A stretch of DNA of 64,000 nt from RYN-230 sp963718305 (GCA_963718305.1 CAVQZG010000008.1:124001-188000), one strand, 5' to 3'; counted from the first letter of the stretch, positions 26,746 to 36,266 are shown. Program-made: numbers and translations. Notes: generated by a model not told the origin, from the sequence alone.

Positions 26746-28434
26746 ATGCACGTTGCGGCCAGCACGGGGCGGATGGTCGCGGGGCGTTACCTCCTGCAGA
26801 ACACCATCGGCCGCGGGGCCATGGGCACCGTCTGGCGAGCCCGGGATACCGTCCTGGCTCGTGACGTCGCGGTCAAAGAGGTACGACTCCGTGGCCCGGT
26901 GAGCGCTGGCTCGGCGATGTCCGAGGAAACCCGGATCCTCTACCAGCGCACCCTGCGCGAGGCGCGCACCGCGGCGCGACTGAACCACCCCGCGGTGGTG
27001 ACCATCTTCGACGTCGTCGAGGCCGACGGCAGCCCGTGGATCGTGATGGAACTCGTCCAGGCCCGGTCCCTGGACCAGGTGCTCACGGAGAACGGGCCGC
27101 TGCGCCATCAGCAGGCCGCCGACGTCGGCGTGCGGGTGCTCGGCGCGCTCGCCTGCGCGCACGCAGCGGGCATCATGCATCGCGACGTGAAGCCGAGCAA
27201 CGTGCTGCTCGGCCCGGACGGCCGGGTCGTGCTGACCGACTTCGGCATCGCCACCCTCGAGGGCGACAGCGGCCTGACCCAGGCCGGGATGGTGATGGGC
27301 ACCCCCGGCTTCACCGCCCCGGAACGGATCCGGGGCGACGCGGCCAGCCCGGCCTCTGATCTGTGGTCGCTGGGAGCGACCTTGTACGCCGCGGTGGAAG
27401 GGCGCGGGCCTTTCGACGACCGGGGCAACTCCATCGCGATCCTGGCGGCTATCGCCAACGAGGAAGCGCCGCGGCCCCGGTCAGCCGGCCCGCTGCGTCA
27501 GGTCATCGAGGCCCTGCTGCACCGGAATCCGCAGGCCCGGCCCGATGCCGCCGCCGTCAGCCGCCTGCTCGCCGCGGCCGGGACCGGCACCGCCCGCAGT
27601 GGTGCCGCCCGGAGAGGCGCCGGAGCCGGGCCCGGCGGCCCCCGGGACGCCGGGCGGCGGCCTGGCGAGGCGCTGCTGACCGCCCCGCTGGGCCTGGCCC
27701 TGCCCGGGCCGCAGGCCCAGGCCCCGGCGAGCGGGATCTCCCAGCCTGGAACCCCGCGGCCGGATGGCCCGTGGGAGGGACCGGACGACCCGTGGCCCGA
27801 AGACCCGCGGTCCGGAAATCCGCGGCCCGGAAGTCCCTGGTCCAAAAGCCCGTGGCCCGGCGGCCTGCCGGAGCCTGGCGACGCGGCCTGGGCCAGCCAG
27901 ATCCCGCCGCCCGGCGACCGGCCGGCCGCTGAAGCGCCCGGCGGCCCGGGCCCTGGCCGCCTGGGCGCTGGCGGCCCGGGCCCCGGCCGCCCGGGCAGTA
28001 GCCGCCTGGGCACTGGCCGCCCGGGCAGTAGCCGCCCGGGGACTGGCTGCCCGGCCCCCGGCTGCCCGGGCCCCGCTGGCCCGGGCTCACGCCGCGGGAC
28101 CGGTGGCCGGCCGTCATGGCGCCCCGGCGCCGGGGCTGCGGCGCGGGCTGGCCGCCGACCTCACGGCGATGCTCCCGCGCGGGCGCCGCGGGCTGCTGGT
28201 CATCCTGGCCGCGCTGGCCATCGTGGGGGCGGGCATCCTGGCCGGGATGGCCCTGACCAGCGGGGGCAGTGGTTCCGGGCCCCCGGCCGCGGCTGCCGCC
28301 CAGGCCCGGTCCGTGGCTGGTTTCACCATGACGCTCCCCGCCGGGTGGCAGACGGCCCAGCAGGGCGCCAGCACCAGATTCTCCAGTCCGGCGGGCGACG
28401 TGTCGATCCGGGTCACGCCCACCGCAGCGGGTAG
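26746..28434 (+). CDS. PknB-like Ser/Thr protein kinase (frame lost in linker)
   Basis: The N-terminal kinase domain (about residues 11-275) is complete. It has glycine loop GRGAMGTVW, Lys44 in VAVKEV, catalytic loop HRDVKPSN, DFG, the APE motif, and DLWSLGATLYAAVEG. It is followed by a ~200-residue Pro/Gly/Trp-rich juxtamembrane linker with WPEDPRSGNPRPGSPW-type repeats. Real coding then leaves this frame in a GC-rich tandem repeat near 27950-28100, and the membrane anchor and sensor domain continue in the next frame. The last ~110 residues of this frame are therefore spurious. Confidence 0.85.
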   Translation: MHVAASTGRMVAGRYLLQNTIGRGAMGTVWRARDTVLARDVAVKEVRLRGPVSAGSAMSEETRILYQRTLREARTAARLNHPAVVTIFDVVEADGSPWIVMELVQARSLDQVLTENGPLRHQQAADVGVRVLGALACAHAAGIMHRDVKPSNVLLGPDGRVVLTDFGIATLEGDSGLTQAGMVMGTPGFTAPERIRGDAASPASDLWSLGATLYAAVEGRGPFDDRGNSIAILAAIANEEAPRPRSAGPLRQVIEALLHRNPQARPDAAAVSRLLAAAGTGTARSGAARRGAGAGPGGPRDAGRRPGEALLTAPLGLALPGPQAQAPASGISQPGTPRPDGPWEGPDDPWPEDPRSGNPRPGSPWSKSPWPGGLPEPGDAAWASQIPPPGDRPAAEAPGGPGPGRLGAGGPGPGRPGSSRLGTGRPGSSRPGTGCPAPGCPGPAGPGSRRGTGGRPSWRPGAGAAARAGRRPHGDAPARAPRAAGHPGRAGHRGGGHPGRDGPDQRGQWFRAPGRGCRPGPVRGWFHHDAPRRVADGPAGRQHQILQSGGRRVDPGHAHRSG

Positions 28435-28738
28435 TGCCCCGGGCCTCAGCCAGACCCGCCGGCTGCTGGTTCAGGCCCTGAAGCAGGGCAGATTCCCCGG
28501 ATACCAGCCCATCGGCGGGCGGCCCTTCTCGTTCACTGGCCGGGCCGGGGTGGCCTGGCAATTCACCTGGCAGCCCGCCAGCGGAGGGCGGCTGGAGGTG
28601 CGGGACATCGCGTTCCGGGCCGGCCCCCCCGGTGGCGGCCGCGCCTATCTGGTTCAGGAATCGGCGCCCGTCGCGGCGTGGGCCGCCAGCCAGCCCGAGT
28701 TCGGGCAGGCGCTGAGCACGTTCCGGGCCGGCTCGTGA
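27764..28738 (+). CDS. Kinase C-terminal part: membrane anchor and extracellular domain
   Basis: From about 28100 this frame is convincingly coding. A short basic stretch is followed by a membrane helix (LLVILAALAIVGAGILAGMAL). An extracellular domain of about 150 residues then begins with GFTMTLPAGWQTAQQG and ends STFRAGS. This sensor-like domain is common at the end of actinobacterial PASTA-less kinases. Upstream of 28100 the frame is only the low-complexity repeat read out of phase. One indel would join it to the kinase domain. Confidence 0.65.
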   Translation: MARGRDRTTRGPKTRGPEIRGPEVPGPKARGPAACRSLATRPGPARSRRPATGRPLKRPAARALAAWALAARAPAARAVAAWALAARAVAARGLAARPPAARAPLARAHAAGPVAGRHGAPAPGLRRGLAADLTAMLPRGRRGLLVILAALAIVGAGILAGMALTSGGSGSGPPAAAAAQARSVAGFTMTLPAGWQTAQQGASTRFSSPAGDVSIRVTPTAAGSAPGLSQTRRLLVQALKQGRFPGYQPIGGRPFSFTGRAGVAWQFTWQPASGGRLEVRDIAFRAGPPGGGRAYLVQESAPVAAWAASQPEFGQALSTFRAGS

Positions 28739-28858
28739 CGCTGGCGGGTTGCCCAGGGAGCAGAATCAACCAGTAAGTAATACCTGATTTACAGCAAGTA
28801 ATAAGAAGGAGCCCGGGCACAAATCAGCTGCCGAAAGACAGCGATAACAGTCTGTTAC

Positions 28859-29524
28859 TCAGTAGTAACCGTGTGCTTGCCAGAACGACCATGCGCTGCA
28901 CGGGTCGCCATAGCGTTCCTGGATGTATCCCAGCCCCCACTTGATCTGGGTGGCCGGATTTGTCATCCAGTCCGAGCCCGCACTGGCCATCTTGTCCCCC
29001 GGCAGGGCCTGCGGAATGCCGTAAGCGCCGCTGGCATTCTCGGCGTTGTACCGCCAGCCGCTCTCCCGGGTGTAGATGTTGTTCAGGCAGCTGAAATACG
29101 TGCCGGGGCTCCAGCCGAACGACGAGAGCATGTTGTACGCGATGCTCTGGGCCGTGCCAGGGTCAGGAGGCGGCGCTGCCGCCACGGTGGACCCCGTGCC
29201 CCCTGAGGTACCCCCTGCCCCCTGCAGGGGCTGTGCGGCGACTTTGGGGGCGCCGATGAGGCGCGTGGTGTGCGACGCGGCGGACAGGACGATCATCTGC
29301 TGCCGCTGCTGCTCGAGCACGGCCACGGCCTGGCTGCTGGATACGGCCGCGGCGGCGATGGCCGCCCCGGAATCAGGCACATTGCCAGGCCGCACAACCA
29401 CCAGGTAGCCCGCAATGGCGATTCCGGTGACCGCGGTAACCGCGGTAGCGGTGACGGGCAACAAAACGCCATTACGGCGTCCCGCCCGTCGTTTTCCGGG
29501 GCTTCGCCTCCGGTGTTCTGACAA
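28859..29524 (-). CDS. Secreted lytic transglycosylase-like protein
   Basis: About 221 residues. A basic N-terminus and membrane/signal segment (about 20-42, LPVTATAVTAVTGIAIAGYLVVV) precede a linker and a C-terminal lysozyme-fold domain. That domain has FSCLNNIYTRESGWRYNAENASGAYGIPQALPG, WMTNPATQIKWGLGYI and YGDPCSAWSFWQAHGYY, with the catalytic Glu in TRESGW. It probably cleaves peptidoglycan outside the cell. TTG 29524 has a GGAAGGA site; an alternative TTG at 29617 lacks a good one. A CRP-like palindrome lies upstream. Confidence 0.8.
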   Translation of the reverse strand: MSEHRRRSPGKRRAGRRNGVLLPVTATAVTAVTGIAIAGYLVVVRPGNVPDSGAAIAAAAVSSSQAVAVLEQQRQQMIVLSAASHTTRLIGAPKVAAQPLQGAGGTSGGTGSTVAAAPPPDPGTAQSIAYNMLSSFGWSPGTYFSCLNNIYTRESGWRYNAENASGAYGIPQALPGDKMASAGSDWMTNPATQIKWGLGYIQERYGDPCSAWSFWQAHGYY

Positions 29525-29754
29525 GGCTGTCCTTCCGTGGGCCGAACTCCTGGGCCAGGCACCCTGGAGCAGACCGCTGCGCCTGCGGGCAGCGCGTGGT
29601 CCGGTTCTTCCTGCCAATACCAGCTGCGGAAACTAACTCACCGAGAAGGTGCGTGGCGGAAGGCCTTGAACCATCGGCGCTACCTTGCCAGAGGCGAGGG
29701 AGGGGTGTGCAACCGCTTCCGCTGAAAAAGTTGTGACGGCTGGGCAACCAGCAT

Positions 29755-29770
29755 TGTGGGGTAGATCACA
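29755..29770. promoter_or_regulatory. CRP-like palindromic site
   Basis: TGTGGGGTAGATCACA matches the CRP consensus TGTGA-N6-TCACA at nine of ten positions. With flanking bases it reads TTGTG-N8-CACAA. It lies about 230 bp upstream of the transglycosylase start. Cell-wall hydrolases of the Rpf type are CRP targets in actinobacteria, so control of this gene is plausible. Confidence 0.4.
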
Positions 29771-29919
29771 AATTGACAACACGTACCGTAACAATTACCT
29801 GCTGTAAGGGATAGGCAAGTTGTGGTCACCGCCTCCGCTACCGGGCGCTGAGACGACACGCTGATGTCGTCCCGGAAGCAGAGGTTCCCAGGGTTTTGCC
29901 CAGCGCCCGGCCCGCCGCT

Positions 29920-29952
29920 GGCGGGACGGCCCCCCGGGGGGGCCGTCCCGCC
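29920..29952 (-). terminator. GC-rich hairpin after the 30006-31535 gene
   Basis: An almost perfect inverted repeat, about 16 bp per arm with a 1-nt loop (ggcgggacggcccccc and its complement). It starts about 50 bp beyond the stop of the leftward secreted-protein gene. There is no T-run, so it would be a U-less actinobacterial-type terminator. Confidence 0.55.
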
Positions 29953-30005
29953 AGGGAGCGGCGGCAGCCGGGCCTGGCCCTCAGCGGGACAGGGAGGCCA
30001 GCCCG

Positions 30006-31535
30006 TCACATGTGGGCTGGGTTCTGGCCCTTCTTGGGCTTGGCTGGCGCCACCGGGTTCGTGGCTCCGGCCGGGCCGGTCATCGCGGTGACCGCCTGCT
30101 GGGTGGCGTTGATGGTCGCGGCGGTGGCGACGCCGTTCCCGTCGAGGGTGACCGTCACCGGGTTCGTCAGCCCGAAGTTCTGGCAGTTGAGGTTGGTGAA
30201 GGACATGTTCAGCCGGTTGGCCAGGAAGGTGAACAGGTTGTTCCCCACCGCCGGGACCGGCGAGGTGCCGGTGGCCAGCAGCGTCTGGTTGTTCTGCAGG
30301 AACAGGCTCTGCACGTTGACCATGTTCTCGCAGTAGGCGGCCGGGGTGTCCGCGGTCTGCGCCCGCATCATCACCGGCTGGTCCACGCTGGTCCGGTACC
30401 GGTTGGTCTTCTGCTGGCTGAACGCCCCGTTGACCAGGGTCATCGGGTCGTTCTCCGGCACCAGCGCGCTCGGGGCCGTCTGGTTCTTGGCCGCGAACAG
30501 CTCGTCCAGGGCCTGGGAGGTGCCGGGGGCGCCCGCGTTGGTCAGGTCCGGCTCGGTGAACGGGGTACATCCGAGCGTCGGGTCCAGGAAGCCGTTCAGC
30601 AGCGCGTTGTCACTGCCGTTGTTGATCGTGGTGGCGCCGGCCAGTGCCGCGGTGTTAACCGCGTTGTCCTGCGCCGTCTGGCCGTTCCCGTTAAGCAGGT
30701 ACTGCGTGGTGACGTTGTCACTCTGGTCCTGGTCGATCATGTTGAAGTTGCGGGTGGTCGGGCAGGTCACCCCCGGTGCCCGGGTGGCCGTCGCGACGGC
30801 CGGGATCGTGGTCAGGCCGGCCGCGATGTCCTTGTTGACCGCGGCGAAGAACGCCACGCCGTTACAGAAGGACACCTGGCCGAAGATCGAGCCGGCCAGG
30901 CCGTTCACGCACTTCGCGCCGCCCAGGGTGGCTCCCGTGGCCCCCTTCAGGGTGAGGTTGGTGCCGTTGAAGCCGAAGTCGATGGTGACCACCGCGCCCG
31001 CCGGGAGCGTGGGCACCACGGGCGCCGCCGCGGGCTGGGTGCCCTGGGTGATGACCAGCGGTTCGTAGGTGCTCAGCGCTCCGGTGGCCGGGTCCAGGAT
31101 CGTGGCCTGCGCGAACGCCCCCAGGTTGGCGAAGTTGGCCATGGTGCAGCCGGACGCCTGCGGGGACATCCCGTTCGGGCCGGTCAACTGGAAGGGGGTG
31201 GCCAGGCCCTGCGCGGTCAGCGGGCTGGCCGGGACGACGAGCACGCAGCTCACGTTGGCCGCAGCCGCTGCCGCCGGGGTGGCCGCCGCGGTCGCGCTCG
31301 GGGTCGCGCTGGCCGTGGTGGCAGGGCTGGCCGTGGCGCTGGCCGTTCCGGTGGCGGCCGGTGTGGCTGTCGCTGCCCCGGCGCCCTGGGCCGAGAGCTT
31401 CAGGCTCGCGTTGCGCTCGCTGACGAGCCTGAGGCCGAGGACCAGGCCGACCGCCATCGTGATGACCAGGGGGACCGCGATCAGCATGACCCGGCTCCTC
31501 GGCGCGCCCGACGGGGACCAATGCCTGTTACGCAT
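30006..31535 (-). CDS. Secreted/anchored eight-cysteine protein, paralogue A
   Basis: No known family recognised. It has 509 residues with a basic N-terminus, a membrane or signal segment (about 17-37, VMLIAVPLVITMAVGLVLGL) and an Ala/Thr/Ser-rich stalk (about 45-95). An exported domain of about 400 residues follows, with eight cysteines in SCVLVV, SGCTMAN, KCVNG, SFCNG, VTCPT, LGCTPF, YCENM and LNCQNFG. The central FNMIDQDQSDNVTTQYL is fully shared with the paralogue at 39158-40909. ATG 31535 has a GGAGGTGG site. A structural surface protein is a guess from composition only. Confidence 0.75.
   Translation of the reverse strand: MRNRHWSPSGAPRSRVMLIAVPLVITMAVGLVLGLRLVSERNASLKLSAQGAGAATATPAATGTASATASPATTASATPSATAAATPAAAAAANVSCVLVVPASPLTAQGLATPFQLTGPNGMSPQASGCTMANFANLGAFAQATILDPATGALSTYEPLVITQGTQPAAAPVVPTLPAGAVVTIDFGFNGTNLTLKGATGATLGGAKCVNGLAGSIFGQVSFCNGVAFFAAVNKDIAAGLTTIPAVATATRAPGVTCPTTRNFNMIDQDQSDNVTTQYLLNGNGQTAQDNAVNTAALAGATTINNGSDNALLNGFLDPTLGCTPFTEPDLTNAGAPGTSQALDELFAAKNQTAPSALVPENDPMTLVNGAFSQQKTNRYRTSVDQPVMMRAQTADTPAAYCENMVNVQSLFLQNNQTLLATGTSPVPAVGNNLFTFLANRLNMSFTNLNCQNFGLTNPVTVTLDGNGVATAATINATQQAVTAMTGPAGATNPVAPAKPKKGQNPAHM
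30118..30333 (-). repeat. Long near-identical repeat, copy 1 (paralogue A 3' part)
   Basis: About 215 bp of the gene's 3' part match 39297-39512 with only about eight differences, an offset of 9179 bp in the same orientation. Neighbouring parts of the two genes are far more diverged. Recent gene conversion or purifying selection could explain this. Confidence 0.75.
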
Positions 31536-32215
31536 TAAATCCACCTCCATGCCGCTGTTAACGCTCCCAGGACGTCACGCTAGACCACTAACATCGGGTT
31601 AAGCGGTGAGATTCCAAAACAGAACTTTTAAGGCGCAGGCCAGCCCCAGCAGATCAAATGTTGCGTAATTCTTACGTCGCAGGTAATGGACTTTTCCTGA
31701 TACGCAATGTGACGTTAGGGCAGCGGGTCACGACAATCCGCTACACGCTGCGGCCGTCCGCAACACCCTGGGATGTGGCCCCGGCCGGGTGCCCAGGACC
31801 TGGCCTCCCGGCCGTGAGGTGCCGCTTTCTGGCCGTGAAGTCATCGGGCCGGAACAGCATCTCCTGGTCCGATACCGCCCGGGAATCCGGTCCGGGATGA
31901 TTCAGTCTCACCTCATCGCCTGGCCGGCCGCCCCGCCCAGGCGCCTCGCGTGGTACGTATTAGCGCCAGTAATTCGCGGTATTACAGCCGACCAGAACAT
32001 TATATTTCTGCTTGAAAGCACGTGTATTCAGCGAAAGGCGGATCAGGCGGCGGGCGGCGGAGGCACCCGGTGTGGCCGCCGCTCAGGTTCGCGGTCTATC
32101 TGGCCACCCAGGTGGCTACGAGGACTCCGTCCTGCCCAGGGCCATTGCCTCGGCAACTTTTGGCGCCGCGTCATCAGTGGGAGGCCTGCCGATCGCCCGT
32201 GGCAAAATCAGCTAG
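31536..32215. other. Divergent intergenic region
   Basis: About 680 bp between the leftward paralogue A gene and the rightward AfsR-like gene. It is clearly more AT-rich at 31600-31740 and 31960-32020, as expected for promoters. No convincing gene or repeat was seen. Confidence 0.5.
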
Positions 32216-35200
32216 GTGCAGATCGGGATGCTTGGATCATTCGAGGTTCGCACGGACGACGGCGTCTTCGCCGACGTGCCGGGCGCCCGGTTGCGCGCGC
32301 TGTTGGTCGCCCTCGCGCTCGAACCAGGTCATGCAGTCCCGAAGGCGAGGCTCGTCGACTGGATTTGGGGTGAGCACCCGCCCTCCGAAGCGGCGAATGC
32401 CTTGCAACGCCTGGTTTCCCGGCTGCGGAAGGCGCTGCCGGACGGGCTGGTCGAGGGGCAGACGGACGGCTACCGGTTGCGGGTGGAACCCGACGCTGTT
32501 GACGCGGTGCGGTTCGAACGCCTCGTCGGCCAGGCCCGCAACGATGGGGATCCAGGGCGGGTACGGCTGCTGCGCGAGGCCCTCGCATTGTGGCGCGGTG
32601 CGGCCATGCAGGACGTCGGCTTGCAGGACAGCGCAGCGTTTGACGCGGCGGTCACCCGGCTCGAGGGGCTACGCCTGACCGCCATGGAGGATCGGTTCGA
32701 TGCGGAGATCAGCCTCGGCCACGATGTGGAGCTGGTCACGGAACTGACCGACTTGGTGGCCGCACATCCGATGCGAGAACGGCTTGTCGCTGCGCTGATG
32801 CGTGCCCTCGCCGCGGCCGGCCGCGACACCGAGGCGCTGCTCGTGTACCAGCGCACGAGAGAAGCCCTGGCCGACGCGCTGGGTGTCGACCCCTCACCGG
32901 AGCTGTCCGCATTGCACGTCGCGCTGCTGCGGGGCGAGCTGGGACGGCGGGAGCAGCGTTGGCTGGAGGAGGGCCGGAAGACCAACCTGCGTGCCGAGCT
33001 GACCAGCTTCGTCGGCAAGGACGCTGATGTCGCCGCGGTCCGCGAACTCATCGCCGAACATCGGCTCACCACCCTGGTCGGGCCGGGCGGCTCGGGGAAG
33101 ACCAGGCTGGCCACGGAAACCGCGCACACGCTGCTCGGCGACCTGCCGGACGGGGCCTGGCTGGTGGAACTGGCGTCGATCGGCGCGGACGGTGACGTGG
33201 CGCAATCGGCGCTCGCCGGGCTCGGCCTCCGGGATGCTCTGCTCGGCGGGGCACCGAACGCGGAACCGATGGACCGGCTCATCGCCGCGATCCGCGAGCG
33301 CGAATTGCTCTTGATTCTGGACAACTGTGAGCACGTGATCGAGTCGGCGGCGGCGTTCGCCCACCGGGTGCTCGGGGAGTGCCAGCGGCTGCGGATCCTG
33401 GCCACGAGCAGGGAGCCGCTCGGCATTACCGGGGAGGCGCTGTGGCTGGTCGAGCCGCTGGCCTGGCCGGAGGGGGACGCCAGCCCCGGTGAGATCGAGT
33501 CCTCTCCAGCCGTCCAGTTGCTCCGGGACCGGGCGGGCGCGGTGCGCAGGGATCTCGCGACCGACGCCCACTCGCTGCCGACGATGGTGCGCGTCTGCCG
33601 GGCGCTGGACGGGATGCCGCTGGCGATCGAATTGGCCGCGGCCAGGTTGCGCACCATGTCGCTCGATCAGCTCGCCAACCGTCTCGACGACCGGTTCCGC
33701 CTGCTGACGGGCGGCAGCCGGACCGCGTTGCCGCGGCATAAGACGCTGCGCGCGGTGGTCGACTGGAGCTGGGAGCTGCTCACCGACGCCGAGCGGATGG
33801 TCCTGCGCAGGCTCTCGGTGTTCTCCGGCGGGGCGAGCCTGGAGGCGGCCGAGCAGGTCTGCGCCGGCGATGGGGTCGAGCAGGAGCAGGTGCTCGAGTT
33901 GCTGACCGCGCTGACCGAGAAATCGCTGCTGCTCACCGAGGGAGACAGCGCACCGCGCTACCGGATGCTCGACACGATCAAGGAATACGCCCGGGACCGG
34001 CTCGCGGAGGCGGGGGAATCGGATCTGGCGCGCCATGCGCATCTCGCGTACTTCACCGGACTCGCCGAGACCGCGGAGCCGCATCTGCGCCGGGCCGAGC
34101 AGTTGGAGTGGCTCGCCACGCTCGAGGCCGAGCACGACAACATCGCTGTTGCCCTGCGTGGCGCGCTCGCGGCCGGTGAGGCGCAGGGGGCGATGCGGCT
34201 CGCGGCGGGCGCCGGCTGGTACTGGTGGCTCGGCGGGCACAGGGCCGAAGGCATGGAGCTGATCACCGCGGCCGCGAAGATGCCCGGCGAGGTGACCGAT
34301 GAGGTCCGGGCCTGGGTGTACGCGCTGGTCGTGCACTTCGTGAGCTCCGGTCTGGGCGACGCAAACCAGGTGGAGGAGTGGATCCGCAAGGCATACCGGT
34401 TCAGCCAGCGCAGTCAGTCCCGCAACCCGCTGCTGGGGTTGGTCGTCCCGCTGGAACGCATGTTGCAGGCGCGGGACGCGTTCTTGCCCGCGTGGGAACC
34501 ATTGCTGGACAACGAGGACCCCTGGGTACGCGCACTGGCCCGGCTACAGCTCGGCAAGATGCGGATCATGCTTGGCCAGAGCGGGCGGGATGCGGACACG
34601 TACCTGGAGATGGCGCTGGCCGAGTTCCGGGCGCTCGGTGAGCGGTGGGGGATTTCGTTCGCCCTGACCGAGCTGGCGGACCGGATCGCCGTGCGCGGCG
34701 AGTTGGCCCGGGCGTGCGAGCACTACGAGCAGGCGATCGCGGTCCTCACCGAGGCCGGTGCTATCGAGGATGTCATCCGGATGCGGTCGCGGCAGGCGCA
34801 GCTGTACTGGCTGCTCGGCGACGAGGACGCCAGCGCGGCTGCTATCGCCGAGGCGCAGCGGTGCGCGGAGCGGGTCACCTGGCCGGATGCGCTGGCTGAG
34901 CTGGCCCTCTCGAAGGCGGAACTCGCCCGGTGGGGCGGCCACGCCGAGGAGGCGTACCAGCAACTCGGCGTCGCGACGGCCATGCTGGGCGCCGAAGCGG
35001 AGCAGGCGTGGATCCGCGCGGTCACACATGACCTGCTCGGCTACCTCGCAGCCGATCTCAGCGAGGCCCGCACGCACCGCGCGGCGGCCTGCCAGGCGGC
35101 GACCGAGGCGGGGTACGCACCCCTGATCGCGCAGGTCCTGGTCGGGGTGGCGGACCTGGCCCTGCGCTGCGGCCAGTACGAGCAGGCCGCGCGGCTGCTC

Positions 35201-35368
35201 GCGGCGAGCGCCGGAGTGCGCGGACTGCCGGATCGCTCTCACCCGGACGTCGCGCGGATCGAGCAGATTGCGCGGCATCGCCTCGGCGAAGCGCGGTTCG
35301 CCGAGGCGACGCAGGAGGGGGCGCAGGCGAGCTGGCGTGAGCTGGCCGAAGCCACGCTCGCTCGCTGA
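32216..35368 (+). CDS. AfsR/SARP-like regulator with NB-ARC and TPR-like domains
   Basis: A 1050-residue regulator. It has an OmpR-type winged helix (about 1-90, LGSFEVRTDDGV ... LQRLVSRLRKAL), a bacterial transcriptional activation domain (about 95-240), and an NB-ARC ATPase with P-loop GPGGSGKTR (about 289) and LLLILDNCEH. A large helical repeat region follows to the C-terminus. Such STAND proteins bind direct heptamer repeats and activate adjacent clusters. GTG 32216 begins exactly at the conserved MQIGMLGSFEV. The neighbouring DrrAB exporter carries a matching repeat array upstream, so it is the likely target. Confidence 0.93.
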   Translation: MQIGMLGSFEVRTDDGVFADVPGARLRALLVALALEPGHAVPKARLVDWIWGEHPPSEAANALQRLVSRLRKALPDGLVEGQTDGYRLRVEPDAVDAVRFERLVGQARNDGDPGRVRLLREALALWRGAAMQDVGLQDSAAFDAAVTRLEGLRLTAMEDRFDAEISLGHDVELVTELTDLVAAHPMRERLVAALMRALAAAGRDTEALLVYQRTREALADALGVDPSPELSALHVALLRGELGRREQRWLEEGRKTNLRAELTSFVGKDADVAAVRELIAEHRLTTLVGPGGSGKTRLATETAHTLLGDLPDGAWLVELASIGADGDVAQSALAGLGLRDALLGGAPNAEPMDRLIAAIRERELLLILDNCEHVIESAAAFAHRVLGECQRLRILATSREPLGITGEALWLVEPLAWPEGDASPGEIESSPAVQLLRDRAGAVRRDLATDAHSLPTMVRVCRALDGMPLAIELAAARLRTMSLDQLANRLDDRFRLLTGGSRTALPRHKTLRAVVDWSWELLTDAERMVLRRLSVFSGGASLEAAEQVCAGDGVEQEQVLELLTALTEKSLLLTEGDSAPRYRMLDTIKEYARDRLAEAGESDLARHAHLAYFTGLAETAEPHLRRAEQLEWLATLEAEHDNIAVALRGALAAGEAQGAMRLAAGAGWYWWLGGHRAEGMELITAAAKMPGEVTDEVRAWVYALVVHFVSSGLGDANQVEEWIRKAYRFSQRSQSRNPLLGLVVPLERMLQARDAFLPAWEPLLDNEDPWVRALARLQLGKMRIMLGQSGRDADTYLEMALAEFRALGERWGISFALTELADRIAVRGELARACEHYEQAIAVLTEAGAIEDVIRMRSRQAQLYWLLGDEDASAAAIAEAQRCAERVTWPDALAELALSKAELARWGGHAEEAYQQLGVATAMLGAEAEQAWIRAVTHDLLGYLAADLSEARTHRAAACQAATEAGYAPLIAQVLVGVADLALRCGQYEQAARLLAASAGVRGLPDRSHPDVARIEQIARHRLGEARFAEATQEGAQASWRELAEATLAR

Positions 35369-35370
35369 GG

Positions 35371-36207
35371 TCAGTTGGCTGCGCGTTGGATGATGATGTC
35401 GCCGTGCCGGGTGCGGGCGTGGACCGTGACCTTGCTGTCCGACGGGCCGGGTTTTCCTGCGACGGAACGGAGTTGCGCACCGACCCTCGCTCGCTGTTGG
35501 CGTCCACCCTGGCGGCGGTGCCCTCGCTGATGCCGACCTCGATGTTTCCTGAGCGGTTCAACAACTCCGCCTGACCGCGGGTCAACCGGCCGATCCGAAT
35601 GGCGCCGTCGCCTGTCTTGGCGGTGACGCTGCCGTCGGCGCGGTCGATGTCGAAACCGCCGTGGCCGCTGCTGAGATCGAGGTCGGCCGAGGCGTGGCCG
35701 ATCCAGGTCTGCCCACCCGAGCTCGAGAGCTTGACGGTGTCCTTCGACCTCGCTGATCCGCATGGCGAACGCCGCACCGTCGATGTTGGCGCGCTCGGCG
35801 ATGTGGCCGATGGTGACCTCGCCGGCCGCGATGTTTGCCTGCAGCGCGCTGATGCGGTCAAGCTGGACCCGACCCGATGCCATGTGCAGCTCGCACTCGC
35901 CAAATGAGCCGTCAGCCTGAACACTTGAGTGCGCCAGGTACGCGACCAGGCTGGAGCCTGCGGGCAGGTCGATCGTGATGACGACCGAACCGTCCTTGTC
36001 CCCGGAGGCGGTCGTTTTGACCGATAGCTGACCGCCGGCGAAGTCAACCTTGGTCTTGCTGGCCACCCTGACGTCCGACTGGCTCGCCTGGTCGATGGGT
36101 TCGACCAGCACCACGGTGTCGGTCCGGTCGCTCGCGGTGACCCGCACCTGGGCACCGCCGACCACAACAGTGGCGGCGATGGGCCCTGGCGTGTCGAATG
36201 CAGGCAT
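35371..36207 (-). pseudogene. DUF4097 beta-strand repeat protein with two frame breaks
   Basis: ATG 36207 (MPAFDTPG, GAGGAGAG site) opens a DUF4097-type protein: VRVTASDRTDTVVLVEP ... GSSLVAYLAHSSVQADGSFGE. After GAAFAMRISEVEG (near 35745) the family pattern continues in another frame: GQTWIGHASADLDLSSGHGG ... AELLNRSGNIEVGISEG. It returns to the first frame near 35450, ending SKVTVHARTRHGDIIIQRAAN. The two shifts compensate. Read through them, the protein is about 278 residues and normal for adhesin-like DUF4097. It sits in the same leftward unit as the DrrAB genes. Confidence 0.7.
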
Positions 36208-36266
36208 GACAGCTCTCCTCGTGTCTCGTACTTGATCTGGTTCCCGGAAGGCCATCGCCCGGGAGG

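Larger units (their letters stand above)
29525..30005. other. Promoter region of the transglycosylase gene
   Basis: About 480 bp between two leftward genes. It contains the CRP-like site at 29755-29770, relatively AT-rich DNA at 29720-29830, and a long GC hairpin at 29920-29952 just after the stop of the next gene. No ydaO-type (c-di-AMP) riboswitch could be recognised by eye. Confidence 0.5.

Noticed and set aside
29525..29870. Possible ydaO-type (c-di-AMP) riboswitch before the transglycosylase gene
   Set aside because: Such riboswitches are common before actinobacterial wall hydrolases, but the conserved G-rich core could not be found on the coding strand.
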